64,000 nt of DNA from CAVVNP01 sp963800235 (GCA_963800235.1 CAWDAD010000003.1:930001-994000), one strand, 5' to 3'; shown: positions 25,071-34,224, numbered from the stretch's first letter. The notes: generated from the sequence alone by a model not told the origin. Numbers and translations are program-made.

Positions 25071-25700
25071 ATGGATCGCTCGCCCCGAGCGCAGCTGCTG
25101 ATCCTCGACGTCGACGGCGTGCTGTACGACTACGACCGCAGCGAACGGGTGCGGGTGCTGGCCAGTCTGCTGGGGCGGACGCCCGATGCGGTCGACGACG
25201 CCGTCTTCGCCAGCGGCATCGAGGACCGGGCCGACGCGGGCGAGCTGACCACCGAGGAGTACCTGGCGGCGGTCGGCGACCGGCTCGGCTGCCGGCTCGA
25301 CCGCGAGACGTGGGTGCAGGCCCGCATCGCCGCCACCCGCCCGATGGCAGGCGAGCTGGCGCTGATGCACGAGGCGGCGTCGCGCGCCCGGGTCGCCACC
25401 CTGTCCAACAACAGCGTGCTGCTGAAGGAGGAGATGCCCCGGATCATGCCGGAGCTGTCCGGAGCGACCGACGTGGACGTCCACGTGGCCGGCGAGATCG
25501 GCGTGCTGAAGCCCGCCGCCGGCGCCTACCTCGCCCTCACCGAGCGGTACGCCGTCGAGCCGGGGCAGGCGGCCTTCGTCGACGACGCCGAGCGCCACGT
25601 CCGCGGCGCCGAGCGGGCCGGCCTGCTCGCCCTCCGCTACACCGGCCTGGACGGGCTGCGGTCGTGGCTGGTCGACCTCGGCGTGGTCGAGCCCGCCTGA
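25071..25700 (+). CDS. HAD-superfamily hydrolase
   Basis: 209 residues. Motif I is LDVDGVLYDYD with both Asp, motif II TLSNNS, motif III VLKPAAGAY and motif IV AFVDDAERHVRGAERAG. It belongs to the epoxide-hydrolase-N/YihX-like group of small phosphatases; the substrate is unknown. The start shares a 20-base divergent gap with the FMN reductase. Confidence 0.87.
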   Translation: MDRSPRAQLLILDVDGVLYDYDRSERVRVLASLLGRTPDAVDDAVFASGIEDRADAGELTTEEYLAAVGDRLGCRLDRETWVQARIAATRPMAGELALMHEAASRARVATLSNNSVLLKEEMPRIMPELSGATDVDVHVAGEIGVLKPAAGAYLALTERYAVEPGQAAFVDDAERHVRGAERAGLLALRYTGLDGLRSWLVDLGVVEPA

Positions 25701-25704
25701 GCGC

Positions 25705-25722
25705 CGGCCCGACCGCGGGCCG
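25705..25722. terminator. Hairpin between convergent genes
   Basis: CGGCCC and GGGCCG enclose six bases. It lies four bases after the HAD stop and 13 before the hydroxylase stop, so it may stop transcription from both sides. The short stem makes this moderate evidence. Confidence 0.45.
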
Positions 25723-25734
25723 AGCTGGGCCTCG

Positions 25735-26669
25735 TCAGAAGCGGGTCGGGGTGGGGGTGCGGAACGGCCAGGCCAGCTGGCGCAGGTAGCCGTCGGGCTG
25801 GGGCTCGCCGACGCCGTAGCGCTCCGGCCAGGTCTCCGGCAGGTAGCGGGTGCCGAACAGCCGGTCGAGGATCGGCAGGCCCAGGTTCTTCCCCACGCGT
25901 CCGGGTGATCGGCGTGGTGCCAGTGGTGGTAGTGCGGCGTCTGGATGACCTGGGCCAGCGGCCCGAACCGGGCTCGCACGTTGGCGTGGTTGAAGATGGC
26001 CAGGAAGGTCTCGACGGTGAGGAAGGCGCCGAAGGTCGCCTTGGAGAACCCGAGGGCGTAGAGCGGCACGATCACCGCGGTGCGCATCAGCACCTGGTCG
26101 ACGGGGTGCAGGTGGTCGGCGGCCAGCCAGTCCATCTCCCGGATGGCGTGGTGCACCTTGTGGAAGCGCCACAGCCACGGGACGGTGTGGGCGGCACGGT
26201 GCACCCAGTAGGCGATCAGCTCGGTGAGCAGGAACGCCTCGGCGAACTGCAGCCAGCCCGGCTGGCCGGTGACCGCCGAGCGGACCCCCTCGGGCACCGC
26301 GGCGCGGGCCAGCAGCCCGACGGCGACGATGCCGACCACGACCCCGATCAGGGTGAGCGCCTGGTTCACGACCAGGTGGACGAGGTCGGTGCGCCAGCCC
26401 CGCCGGAGGACCTTCTGGGGGTGCAGGGCCAGGAGCCGCTCGACGGGCACGAAGATGGCGGCGCCGACCACCACCCCGAACAGGATCCGGCTGTTCACCG
26501 CCAACCCCAGGAGCAGGAGGGCGAGCGTGCCGAGGGTGATCAGGACGCCGGTGGCCGAGGGGGTCTCGGGCGCCGCCGCCGGCGGGAGCGGAGGTGGTGG
26601 CGGGGGCGGGGGCAGGGGCGGCGGGGGCGGCGGTGGGGCCACGAGTGGCGTCACCGGTGCGAGAGCCAT
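25735..26669 (-). CDS. Sterol desaturase/fatty acid hydroxylase family protein (one frame change)
   Basis: About 311 residues after correction. A proline-rich segment (three blocks of seven or eight Pro) follows the ATG, then membrane helices, and the histidine clusters HRAAH, HKVHH and later HYHHWHH that hold the di-iron centre. At about 25891-25894 the frame changes: DHPDAWG continues one frame over as KNLGLPILDRLFGTRYLPE to TRF. Adding one base to the run CCCC restores it. This may be a sequence error. The family hydroxylates or desaturates lipids in the membrane. Confidence 0.82.
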
Positions 26670-26762
26670 GACGGGACGGTACGGCCCAGGTGTTGTCGAT
26701 CTGTGAAGGCCGACCCGGCTCGGCGGTCGGGCGGCCCGGTCGGCGTGGGTACCGTCCGGTCG

Positions 26763-28307
26763 ATGCTGCTGGCCGACCTGGTGGCCACCGCCGACGCGGT
26801 GGCGGCGACCTCGAAGCGCACCGAGAAGGTGGCGGCCATGGTCGAGCTGTTCGGGCCGGCCGGGCCCCGCGACCTGGCGCTGGCCGTCGGCCTGCTGGCC
26901 GGAGAGCCCCGGCAGGGTCGGATCGGGGTCGGCTGGGCGACCATCTCGGCCATCGACGTCGCCCCGGCGGAGGAACCGGGCCTGACCGTCGTCGACCTCG
27001 ACGCCGCCCTCGACCGGCTGGCCACCACCTCCGGACCGGGCTCGGCCGCCGCCAGGACCGCCGAGCTGGAGTCGCTGCTCGGGGCGACCACCCCGGCCGA
27101 GGGGGCCTTCGTCCGGCGCCTCCTCACCGGCGAGCTCCGGCAGGGGGCGCTGGCCGCGCTGGTGGCCGACGCCCTCGCCAAGGCCACCGGCATCCCCCAG
27201 GCGGTCGTCCGTCGGGCCACCATGCTGTCGGGGGACCTGGCGGCGGTGGCGGACGCCGCCCGCCGCGGTGGTCGCGGCGCGCTCGAGGCCATCGGCCTGA
27301 CCCTGTTCCGCCCGGTGCAGCCGATGCTGGCGGCCACCTCCGCCGACGTGGCCGCCGCCATCGAGGAGGTGGGCACGGCCTCGGTCGAGTGGAAGCTCGA
27401 CGGCATCCGGGTGCAGGTCCACCGCTCCGGCGACGACGTGGCCGTCTACACCCGCAACCTCAACGACATCACCGATCGCCTGCCGGGGGTCGCCGAGCTC
27501 GTCCGGTCGTTCGACGCCACCGCCCTGGTGCTCGACGGCGAGGCCATCGGGCTGGGTGCCGACGAGCGGCCCGACCTGTTCCAGGACACGATGTCGCGGG
27601 CCGGCCGGCAGGACGGCGAGGCCGGCACCCTGCTCGTCCCCCGCTTCTTCGACTGCCTGCACCTCGACGGCGCCGACCTGCTCGACCGGCCGCTGACCGA
27701 GCGGCGGGCCGCCCTCGACGCCGTGGCCGGGCCGACGGTGGTCCCCTCGACCATCACCGCCGATCCCGACGAGGCGGCGGCCGTCCTCGACGACGCCCTG
27801 GCCGCCGGCCACGAGGGCGTGGTGGTCAAGGCGGCCGACTCGCCCTACCAGGCCGGCCGGCGGGGCAAGAACTGGCGGAAGGTCAAGCCGGTGCGCACCC
27901 TCGACCTGGTGGTCCTGGCCGCCGAGTGGGGCCACGGCCGCCGGCGGGGGTGGCTGTCCAACCTGCACCTCGGTGCCCGCGACCCCGCCCCCGGAGACCG
28001 GGGGACAGGCGGTGGCGGGCCCGGTGAGGGGTTCGTGATGGTCGGCAAGACGTTCAAGGGGCTCACCGACGCGCTGCTGACCTGGCAGACCGCCGAGCTG
28101 CAGGCCCGGGCGGTGGCCGACCACGGCCACGTGGTCGAGGTCCGGCCCGAGCTGGTGGTCGAGGTCGCCCTGGACGGCGTCCAGCGCTCGACCCGCTACC
28201 CCGGCGGCGTCGCCCTGCGCTTCGCCCGCGTCCGCCGGTACCGGCCGGACAAGTCACCCGCCGACGCCGACCTGATCGACACCGTCCGCGCCCTGCTCCG
28301 AGCCTGA
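26763..28307 (+). CDS. ligB: ATP-dependent DNA ligase (LigB type)
   Basis: 514 residues, close in length to mycobacterial LigB. The N-terminal DNA-binding domain spans about 1-190. The adenylation domain has motif I EWKLDGIRVQVHR (nucleophile Lys211), VLDGEAIG, RFFDCLHLDG, EGVVVK and WRKVKP. The OB domain follows with MVGKTFKGLTD and VALRFARV. It seals nicks using ATP and complements the NAD-dependent LigA expected elsewhere. No Ku or primase gene is adjacent, so an NHEJ role is not suggested. Confidence 0.93.
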   Translation: MLLADLVATADAVAATSKRTEKVAAMVELFGPAGPRDLALAVGLLAGEPRQGRIGVGWATISAIDVAPAEEPGLTVVDLDAALDRLATTSGPGSAAARTAELESLLGATTPAEGAFVRRLLTGELRQGALAALVADALAKATGIPQAVVRRATMLSGDLAAVADAARRGGRGALEAIGLTLFRPVQPMLAATSADVAAAIEEVGTASVEWKLDGIRVQVHRSGDDVAVYTRNLNDITDRLPGVAELVRSFDATALVLDGEAIGLGADERPDLFQDTMSRAGRQDGEAGTLLVPRFFDCLHLDGADLLDRPLTERRAALDAVAGPTVVPSTITADPDEAAAVLDDALAAGHEGVVVKAADSPYQAGRRGKNWRKVKPVRTLDLVVLAAEWGHGRRRGWLSNLHLGARDPAPGDRGTGGGGPGEGFVMVGKTFKGLTDALLTWQTAELQARAVADHGHVVEVRPELVVEVALDGVQRSTRYPGGVALRFARVRRYRPDKSPADADLIDTVRALLRA

Positions 28308-28347
28308 GCCGACCGGCCGACTCAGAACGCCGACGGCCCTCCTCGAC

Positions 28348-28398
28348 CGAACGTGTCGCAGTTGGTGCGGCCTGACGCCGACAACTGCGACGAGTTCG
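28348..28398. repeat. 51-nt hairpin element, copy 1
   Basis: Outer stem CGAAC/GTTCG, a two-base mismatch, then a 10-base stem GTCGCAGTTG/CAACTGCGAC, an internal loop and a 3-base stem GGC/GCC around loop CTGAC. It lies 41 bases after the ligase stop. A second 51-nt copy at 51429 keeps the ends and the apical loop but changes both inner stems with pairing maintained. It may act as a terminator here. Function unknown. Confidence 0.7.
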
Positions 28399-28467
28399 GG
28401 TTCGGTGGGCGGCGGGCGGGGCACCGGTACGGTCGAACGGGTCCGCCACCCCGACGGAGGAGCCCCC

Positions 28468-28584
28468 ATGCCGGACATGACCGTCGCCCAGCCGGCCAGG
28501 GTCGTCGCCCTGGCCGACGTACCCGCCGACGGGCGCGGCCACCGACCGGGCACCGGCACGACGTCTGCGAGGATCGTCCGATGA
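28468..28584 (+). CDS. Small ORF (38 residues) coupled to doxX
   Basis: ATG 28468 has a strong Shine-Dalgarno (GACGGAGGAG) at good spacing. The frame ends in TGA overlapping the DoxX start as ATGA. The peptide starts MPDMTVAQPARVVALADV and has no recognised domain. Inside it is a hairpin, GGCCAGGG/CCCTGGCC with a 6-base loop (28494-28515). It could be a leader peptide controlling doxX translation, or simply a coupling device. That it is translated is inferred from the ribosome site and overlap. Confidence 0.5.
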   Translation: MPDMTVAQPARVVALADVPADGRGHRPGTGTTSARIVR

Positions 28585-28979
28585 GGTACGTGCGGTTCCT
28601 GCTCCGACCGCTGCTGGCCTGGGTGTTCATCCACAGTGGCATCGACGTGCTCCGCAAGCCGGAGCCACGGGCCGAGAAGGCCCAGGACACCGTCGAGGCG
28701 CTGTCGGAGGCCATCCCGGCGGTGCCCGCCGACCCCGTCACCGCGGTCCGGGCCAACGCCGTCGTGCAGGTCGGAGCCGGGGTGCTGCTCGCCACCGGCC
28801 GCTTCCCGAGGCTGTCGTCGCTCGCGCTGGCCGGGTCGCTGGTGCCCACCACCCTGGCCGGCCACGCCTTCTGGGACGAGGAGGATCCGCAGCGTCGGGC
28901 CATGCAGCGCACCCACTTCGACAAGAACCTGGCCCTGCTCGGCGGCCTGCTGCTCGTCGCCACCCAGCCCCGGGTCTGA
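28581..28979 (+). CDS. DoxX-family membrane protein
   Basis: 132 residues with four predicted membrane helices, beginning RFLLRPLLAWVFIHSGIDVLRKP, the DoxX signature, and ending FDKNLALLGGLLLVATQPR. DoxX proteins are linked to quinone or thiosulfate-related redox stress in some bacteria; in mycobacteria DoxX works with superoxide dismutase and a sulfurtransferase. No such partner is adjacent. It is coupled to the 38-residue ORF. Confidence 0.85.
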   Translation: MRYVRFLLRPLLAWVFIHSGIDVLRKPEPRAEKAQDTVEALSEAIPAVPADPVTAVRANAVVQVGAGVLLATGRFPRLSSLALAGSLVPTTLAGHAFWDEEDPQRRAMQRTHFDKNLALLGGLLLVATQPRV

Positions 28980-28990
28980 GAGACCCGACT

Positions 28991-29012
28991 CGGCGACGCC
29001 TCGGGGTCGCCG
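28991..29012. terminator. Hairpin between doxX and the CDGSH gene
   Basis: CGGCGAC and GTCGCCG pair across an 8-base loop between two convergent stop codons. It is a plausible bidirectional terminator without a U tract. Confidence 0.45.
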
Positions 29013-29032
29013 CCGGACGGCCTGTTCGCGCC

Positions 29033-29719
29033 TCAACCGTGCTCGGTGAAGCCGATCTCGGCGTGGGAGCCGTCGCACAGCGGCTTCTTCGCCGACGCGC
29101 CGCACCGGCAGAGGGTGATCCGGTTGCGGGTCTCGAACGGCCTGCCGTCGCTCCGCTCGACGGGCACCCCGCCGGTGACGAGCAGCGGACCGTCGTCGAC
29201 CACGCCCACCCCTGGGCGCAGGTCGATCTCGACGTCGACGCCGTCGGCCTCGAGCCGGTAGGTCAGGGCGCCGGACGGGCAGCGCTCGATCATGGCGATC
29301 AGGTGGCTGCGCTGGACGCTCTCGGCGGGGGCGTCGGCCTTCATCATCTTCCAGACGTTGGTGACCTCGTTGCCGCAGAACCCGGCGTGCTCGCAGATCG
29401 AGCGGTCGTCGCGCATGACCACGCCGGTGCCCTCGTAGGTCCGGGCCCGCTCGTCGTAGGACGACTCGGGGGCGGTCTCGGTGCCGTCGAACCCCTCGGA
29501 CCGGTGGCTCCCGTCGCAGAACGGCTTGCCCGACGACTGCCCGCACCGGCAGAGGGCGTACTCGTCGTCGGCGTCGAGGGTGGTGGTGGTCTGCCAGGTG
29601 ATCGGTTCGCCCTGCTCGGACTCCACGATCCGCCGCCGTCGCAACGGCAACCCCGTCACCAGGTACGGGCCGTCCTCCGCCACGGTGATCGACGGGGTCT
29701 GGTCGAGGTCGTCGGGCAT
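29033..29719 (-). CDS. Double CDGSH iron-sulfur protein with central Fer4_19-like domain
   Basis: 228 residues. Two CDGSH motifs, CRCGQSSGKPFCDGSH (about residues 56-71) and CRCGASAKKPLCDGSH (near 208-223), each bind a [2Fe-2S] cluster through three Cys and one His. Between them ICEHAGFC and RCPSGALTYRL match the divergent 4Fe-4S family PF06902. The protein thus may carry three clusters and act as an electron carrier or redox sensor. ATG 29719 is preceded by AGGAGC. It is divergent from the following hydrolase. Confidence 0.88.
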   Translation of the reverse strand: MPDDLDQTPSITVAEDGPYLVTGLPLRRRRIVESEQGEPITWQTTTTLDADDEYALCRCGQSSGKPFCDGSHRSEGFDGTETAPESSYDERARTYEGTGVVMRDDRSICEHAGFCGNEVTNVWKMMKADAPAESVQRSHLIAMIERCPSGALTYRLEADGVDVEIDLRPGVGVVDDGPLLVTGGVPVERSDGRPFETRNRITLCRCGASAKKPLCDGSHAEIGFTEHG

Positions 29720-29833
29720 CGCTCGCTCCTGGGTCGCGGCCGGGGGACCTAGGTTGCTACAGCCCCGCCGGGCCGCCGCCAACGCACCCGGCCCCGACGC
29801 GCCGGATCCGCCCCGACCGACCACCGAGCCACC

Positions 29834-30742
29834 GTGAACCCGACCCCGTCCGACGACGCCCCCGCCTGGTTCCGCCGCGCGCTGGCGGTTCCCTGCACCG
29901 ACGAACGGGTCGAGGTCGACGGCTGCGACATCCACTACCTGGCGTGGGGCGAGCCCGGCCGGCGCGGCCTGGTCTTCGTCCACGGTGGCGGCGCCCACGC
30001 CCACTGGTGGACCCACGTGGCGGCCACCTTCGCCGCCCGCTACCGGGTGCTCGCCGTCGACCTGTCCGGCCACGGCGACAGCGACCACCGCGAGCACTAC
30101 GCCCTCGAGTCGTGGACCGACGAGGTGGTGGCGGTGGCCGGGGCCGGCGGCATCGCCGGCCGGCCGGTGGTGGTCGGCCACAGCATGGGCGGCTTCGTCA
30201 CGATCGGCACCGCCGCCCGCCACCCCGACGCCCTCGCCGGGGCGGTGGTGTGCGACTCGCCGGTCACCGAACCGGACCCCGAGGTCGGGGCGTACCGGGT
30301 GCAGAAGGCCTTCGGCGGCCCGGGCCGCACCTACGCCGACCTGGACGAGGCGCTGGCCCGGTTCCGCACCGTGCCGTCCCAGGAGCGCTACCTGCCGTAC
30401 GTGATCGACCACGTGGCCCGGCAGTCGCTGCAGGCGGTCGACGGCGGCTGGCGATGGAAGTTCGACCGCCACGTGTTCACCCAGTTCCGCGAGGGCATGC
30501 GGGGCATCGCCCTGCCCTACCTGCCCCAGGTCACCTGCCGGTTCGCCCTGCTCCGCTCCGAGAACGGCCTGGTGACCGAGGACATCGGGCGGGCCATGTA
30601 CGAGCGACTCGGACGGGTGGCGCCGGTGGTCGAGATCCCCGAGGCCGGCCACCACGCCATGCTCGACGAGCCGCTGCTGCTGCTCACCGCGCTGCGCACC
30701 CTGCTGGCCGACTGGGACCACTCCGAGCCGCTGCACCGCTGA
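29834..30742 (+). CDS. Alpha/beta hydrolase
   Basis: 302 residues. FVHGGGAHAHWW is the oxyanion strand, VDLSGHGDSDHR follows, the nucleophile elbow is VVGHSMGGF and PEAGHHAMLDEP carries the catalytic His. It resembles meta-cleavage-product and epoxide hydrolases, but the substrate is unknown. GTG start. It precedes the carboxylase gene by 101 bases and may be in the same unit. Confidence 0.82.
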   Translation: MNPTPSDDAPAWFRRALAVPCTDERVEVDGCDIHYLAWGEPGRRGLVFVHGGGAHAHWWTHVAATFAARYRVLAVDLSGHGDSDHREHYALESWTDEVVAVAGAGGIAGRPVVVGHSMGGFVTIGTAARHPDALAGAVVCDSPVTEPDPEVGAYRVQKAFGGPGRTYADLDEALARFRTVPSQERYLPYVIDHVARQSLQAVDGGWRWKFDRHVFTQFREGMRGIALPYLPQVTCRFALLRSENGLVTEDIGRAMYERLGRVAPVVEIPEAGHHAMLDEPLLLLTALRTLLADWDHSEPLHR

Positions 30743-30843
30743 GCGGCGCGGCCCGCGCCTCTCCCGATCCGGCTCGCCCCTGGGCCCGACCTTCGCGGCA
30801 AGCTGGCGGCCATGCGACGCGCTCGACCCCCGGCGGCCCGACC

Positions 30844-33800
30844 ATGAGGGTCCTGATCGCCAACCGGGGCGAGGTCGCCCTGCGGGTCGTGCGGGCCTGC
30901 GCCGACCTCGGCTTCGAGAGCGTGGTGGCCCACTCGCTCGACGACGGCGACTCGCTGGCCGTCCGCCACGCCGACGGCGCCGTGGCCATGGACCTGGCCG
31001 GCCCTCGCGCCTACCTCGACGCGGACGCCCTGGTGGCGGCCGCCGAGGCGCACGGGTGCGACGCCGTGCACCCCGGCTACGGCTTCCTGAGCGAGGACGC
31101 CGGGTTCGCCCGCCGCTGCGCCGACGCCGGCCTCACCTTCGTCGGTCCGCCCCCCGAGGTGCTCGAGCAGCTCGGCGACAAGCTCCGGGCCCGGGCGCTG
31201 GCCGGCTCGGTCGGCCTGCCCGTCGCCGAGGGCACCGGCGCGCTGACCTCGCCCGAGGAGGCCGTCGCCTTCCTCGACTCGCTCGACGGCGGATCCATGA
31301 TCCTGAAGGCCGTGGCCGGCGGCGGCGGGCGCGGCCTGCGGGTCGTCGACCGACCCGAGCACGTGGCCGCCGCCTTCGACCGGTGCCGCGCCGAGGCGGC
31401 GGCCGCCTTCGGCGACAGCGCCGTCTACGCCGAGCGCCACCTGCCCGCCGTGCGCCACGTCGAGATCCAGATCGTCGGCGACGGTCGGACGGTGGTGCAG
31501 CTCGGCGACCGCGACTGCTCGCTGCAACGGCGCCGGCAGAAGGTGGTCGAGCTGGCCCCCGCCCCGTTCCTGCACCCCGCGGTGCGCGAGCGGTTGCTGA
31601 CCGGGGCGGTCGAGCTGGGCCGGGCCTGCGGCTACACGTCGCTCGGGACCGTCGAGCTGCTGGTCGACGCCGGGGCCGCCGGGGACGACCCCGGCGCCGG
31701 CTGCTGGTTCCTCGAGTGCAACCCCCGCCTCCAGGTCGAGCACACCGTCACCGAGCAGGTCACCGGCGTCGACCTGGTCCAGACCCAGCTCCGCATCGCC
31801 GCCGGCTCGTCGCTGGCCGACCTCGGCCTCGACGCCGCCGACATCGGTTCCGAGTCGGGTCCGCCGGTGTCCGGCTCGGCGGTGCAGCTGCGCGTCGGCG
31901 CCGAGACGGTGCAGGCCGACGGGTCGGTGCGGCCGGCCTCGGGCACCGTCGTCCGCTTCGGCGCGCCCTCGGGGCCGGGCGTCCGCGTCGACGCCGCCGC
32001 CCACGACGGCTACACCGCCAACCCGGCCTTCGACCCGCTCCTGGCCAAGGTGGTGGTGAGCGAGCCGGCGGGCGACCTGGCCGCCCTGCTGCGCCGGGCC
32101 CGCCGGGCGATCGCCGAGCTGGTCGTCGACGGGGTCGACACCAACGCCAGCCTGCTGCTGGCCCTGCTCGACCGGCCGGAGCTGGTCGGCTGGCAGGTCG
32201 ACACCGGGTTCGTCGAGGCCCACCTGCCCGAGCTGCTGGCGGCCGCCGACGACGTGGCTCCCGACGCTCCGACCCCGGGCGACCGGCCCGCCCGTCCCGA
32301 GCGGGGCGAGGGCCCGGCCGCCGCCGGCCGGGCGCCGGTGTCGACACCCCCGGGCACCGAGCGGGTGTCGGCTCCGCTGCAGGCGCTGGTCGTCGGCATC
32401 GAGGTCGAGGCCGGCGACGAGGTGCTGGCCGGTCAGGAGGTCGCCGTGCTGGAGGCCATGAAGATGCACCACTCGGTGGTCGCGCCGGTGGCCGGCACCG
32501 TCGAGCAGGTCGTGATCTCCGTCGGGATCGTGCTCGAGGAGGGCGAGGCGGTCCTCTTCGTGCGGCCGAGCGAGGGCGATGCCCAGCTCACCGCGGCCGA
32601 GGAGCAGGTCGACCTCGACCACCTGCGGGCCGACCTGGCGGCGCTGCGGGAGCGCACCGCCCGCACCCTCGACGACGCCCGCCCGGCCGCGGTCGAGCGG
32701 CGGCGGAGGAAGCACCGCCGCACCGCCCGGGAGAACCTGGCCGACCTGTGCGACGAGGACTCGTTCCTCGAGTACGGCCAGCTGGCGGTGGCCGGTCAGC
32801 GCCGCACCCGGCCGCTCGACGAGCTCATCGACCGGACCCCGGCCGACGGCCTGATCGCCGGGTTCGCCAGCGTCAACGGCGACCGCTTCGCCCCGGCGGC
32901 GGCCCGCACCGCGGTGCTCGCCTACGACGACACCGTCCTGGCCGGCACCCAGGGCGCCTTCGGCCACAAGAAGACCGACCGGGTGCTCGAGCTGGCCCAC
33001 CGGTGGCGGGTGCCGGTGGTGTTCTTCACCGAGGGCGGGGGCGGGCGCCCCGGTGACACCGACTTCTCCGAGGTCTCCTTCTCCGGCCTCGACATCGCCA
33101 CCTTCGCCACCTTCGCCGCCACCAGCGGCGGAGCGCCCCGGATCGCGGTGAACGCCGGGAACTGCTTCGCCGGCAACGCCCTGCTGTTCGGCTGCGCCGA
33201 CGTCACCATCGCCACCGAGGACAGCTCGATCGGGCTGGCCGGCCCGGTGATGATCGAGGGCGGCGGGCTCGGTCGGTACCGGCCCGAGGAGGTCGGGCCC
33301 ATCGACGTGCAGGTGGCCAACGGGGTGGTCGACCTGGTGGCCACCGACGAGGCCCACGGGGTGGCGCTGGCCAAGCAGGCGCTGTCGTACTTCCAGGGTG
33401 ACCTCGACGGGTGGGCGTGCGCCGATCAACGGACCCTGCGCCACGTGGTGCCCGAGGACCGCAAGCGGGTCTACGACATGCGCCGGGCGCTGGAGCTGCT
33501 GGTCGACACCGGGACGCTGCTCGAGCTGCGGGCCGGGTACGGCGTCGGCATGATCACCGCCCTGGCCCGCATCGAGGGCCACCCGTTCGGCGTGCTGGCC
33601 AACGACCCCCGCCACCTGGGGGGTGCCGTCGACGCCGAGGCGGCCGAGAAGGGCGCCCGGTTCCTGCAGCTCTGCGACGCCCACGACCTGCCGGTGCTGT
33701 CGATGTGCGACACGCCGGGCTTCATGGTCGGTCCGGCCAGCGAGCGCCAGGCGGCCGTCCGGCGGGCGTCGAGCCTGGCGGTGGTCGGTGCCAACCTGTC

Positions 33801-34185
33801 CGTGCCGCTGTTCATGGTGGTGCCCCGGAAGGGCTACGGCCTGGGCGCCATGGCCATGGGCGGCGGCAGCTTCTGGGAGCCGATGTTCACCGCCACCTGG
33901 CCCACCGGCGAGCTCGGTGCCATGGGCCTCGAAGGGGCGGTGCAGATCATCTTCAAGGGCGAGCTGGAGGCGGAGCCCGACCCGGCCCGCCGCCAGGAGC
34001 TGTTCGACCAGCGGGTCGCGCAGAGCTACGAGCGGGGCAAGGCGCTGTCGGTCGCCCGCTACCTGGAGATCGACGCGGTCATCGACCCCGCCGACACCCG
34101 CCGCTGGCTGCTGCGGGGCCTCGAGACCGCCCGCTCCGACCGCGCCGGCCGCCCCGACCGCCGCCCCTTCGTCGACACCTGGTAG
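30844..34185 (+). CDS. Single-chain acyl-CoA carboxylase (BC-BCCP-CT fusion)
   Basis: 1113 residues holding the whole biotin-dependent reaction. Biotin carboxylase: residues 1-450 (RVLIANRGEVALRVVRACAD, the GGGGRGLR ATP-grasp loop, FLECNPRLQVEHTVTE). A biotinyl domain around 505-575 has the EAMKMHH motif with Lys540 to be biotinylated. Carboxyltransferase: about 595-1113 (ENLADLCDEDSFLEYG, FGHKKTDR, GGGLGRYRPEEVGP, MCDTPGFMVGP, GAVQIIFKGE). Most bacteria use separate subunits. Related single chains in mycobacteria carboxylate short- to long-chain acyl-CoAs; the substrate here is open. No accessory epsilon-subunit gene is nearby. Confidence 0.92.
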   Translation: MRVLIANRGEVALRVVRACADLGFESVVAHSLDDGDSLAVRHADGAVAMDLAGPRAYLDADALVAAAEAHGCDAVHPGYGFLSEDAGFARRCADAGLTFVGPPPEVLEQLGDKLRARALAGSVGLPVAEGTGALTSPEEAVAFLDSLDGGSMILKAVAGGGGRGLRVVDRPEHVAAAFDRCRAEAAAAFGDSAVYAERHLPAVRHVEIQIVGDGRTVVQLGDRDCSLQRRRQKVVELAPAPFLHPAVRERLLTGAVELGRACGYTSLGTVELLVDAGAAGDDPGAGCWFLECNPRLQVEHTVTEQVTGVDLVQTQLRIAAGSSLADLGLDAADIGSESGPPVSGSAVQLRVGAETVQADGSVRPASGTVVRFGAPSGPGVRVDAAAHDGYTANPAFDPLLAKVVVSEPAGDLAALLRRARRAIAELVVDGVDTNASLLLALLDRPELVGWQVDTGFVEAHLPELLAAADDVAPDAPTPGDRPARPERGEGPAAAGRAPVSTPPGTERVSAPLQALVVGIEVEAGDEVLAGQEVAVLEAMKMHHSVVAPVAGTVEQVVISVGIVLEEGEAVLFVRPSEGDAQLTAAEEQVDLDHLRADLAALRERTARTLDDARPAAVERRRRKHRRTARENLADLCDEDSFLEYGQLAVAGQRRTRPLDELIDRTPADGLIAGFASVNGDRFAPAAARTAVLAYDDTVLAGTQGAFGHKKTDRVLELAHRWRVPVVFFTEGGGGRPGDTDFSEVSFSGLDIATFATFAATSGGAPRIAVNAGNCFAGNALLFGCADVTIATEDSSIGLAGPVMIEGGGLGRYRPEEVGPIDVQVANGVVDLVATDEAHGVALAKQALSYFQGDLDGWACADQRTLRHVVPEDRKRVYDMRRALELLVDTGTLLELRAGYGVGMITALARIEGHPFGVLANDPRHLGGAVDAEAAEKGARFLQLCDAHDLPVLSMCDTPGFMVGPASERQAAVRRASSLAVVGANLSVPLFMVVPRKGYGLGAMAMGGGSFWEPMFTATWPTGELGAMGLEGAVQIIFKGELEAEPDPARRQELFDQRVAQSYERGKALSVARYLEIDAVIDPADTRRWLLRGLETARSDRAGRPDRRPFVDTW

Positions 34186-34186
34186 C

Positions 34187-34209
34187 CCCGCCCACCCCCG
34201 CAGGGCGGG
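34187..34209 (+). terminator. Weak hairpin after the carboxylase gene
   Basis: CCCGCCC and GGGCGGG enclose nine bases immediately after the carboxylase stop and end 15 bases before the next start. It may attenuate read-through rather than stop it. Confidence 0.35.
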
Positions 34210-34224
34210 TCGTAGGGTGCGGCG

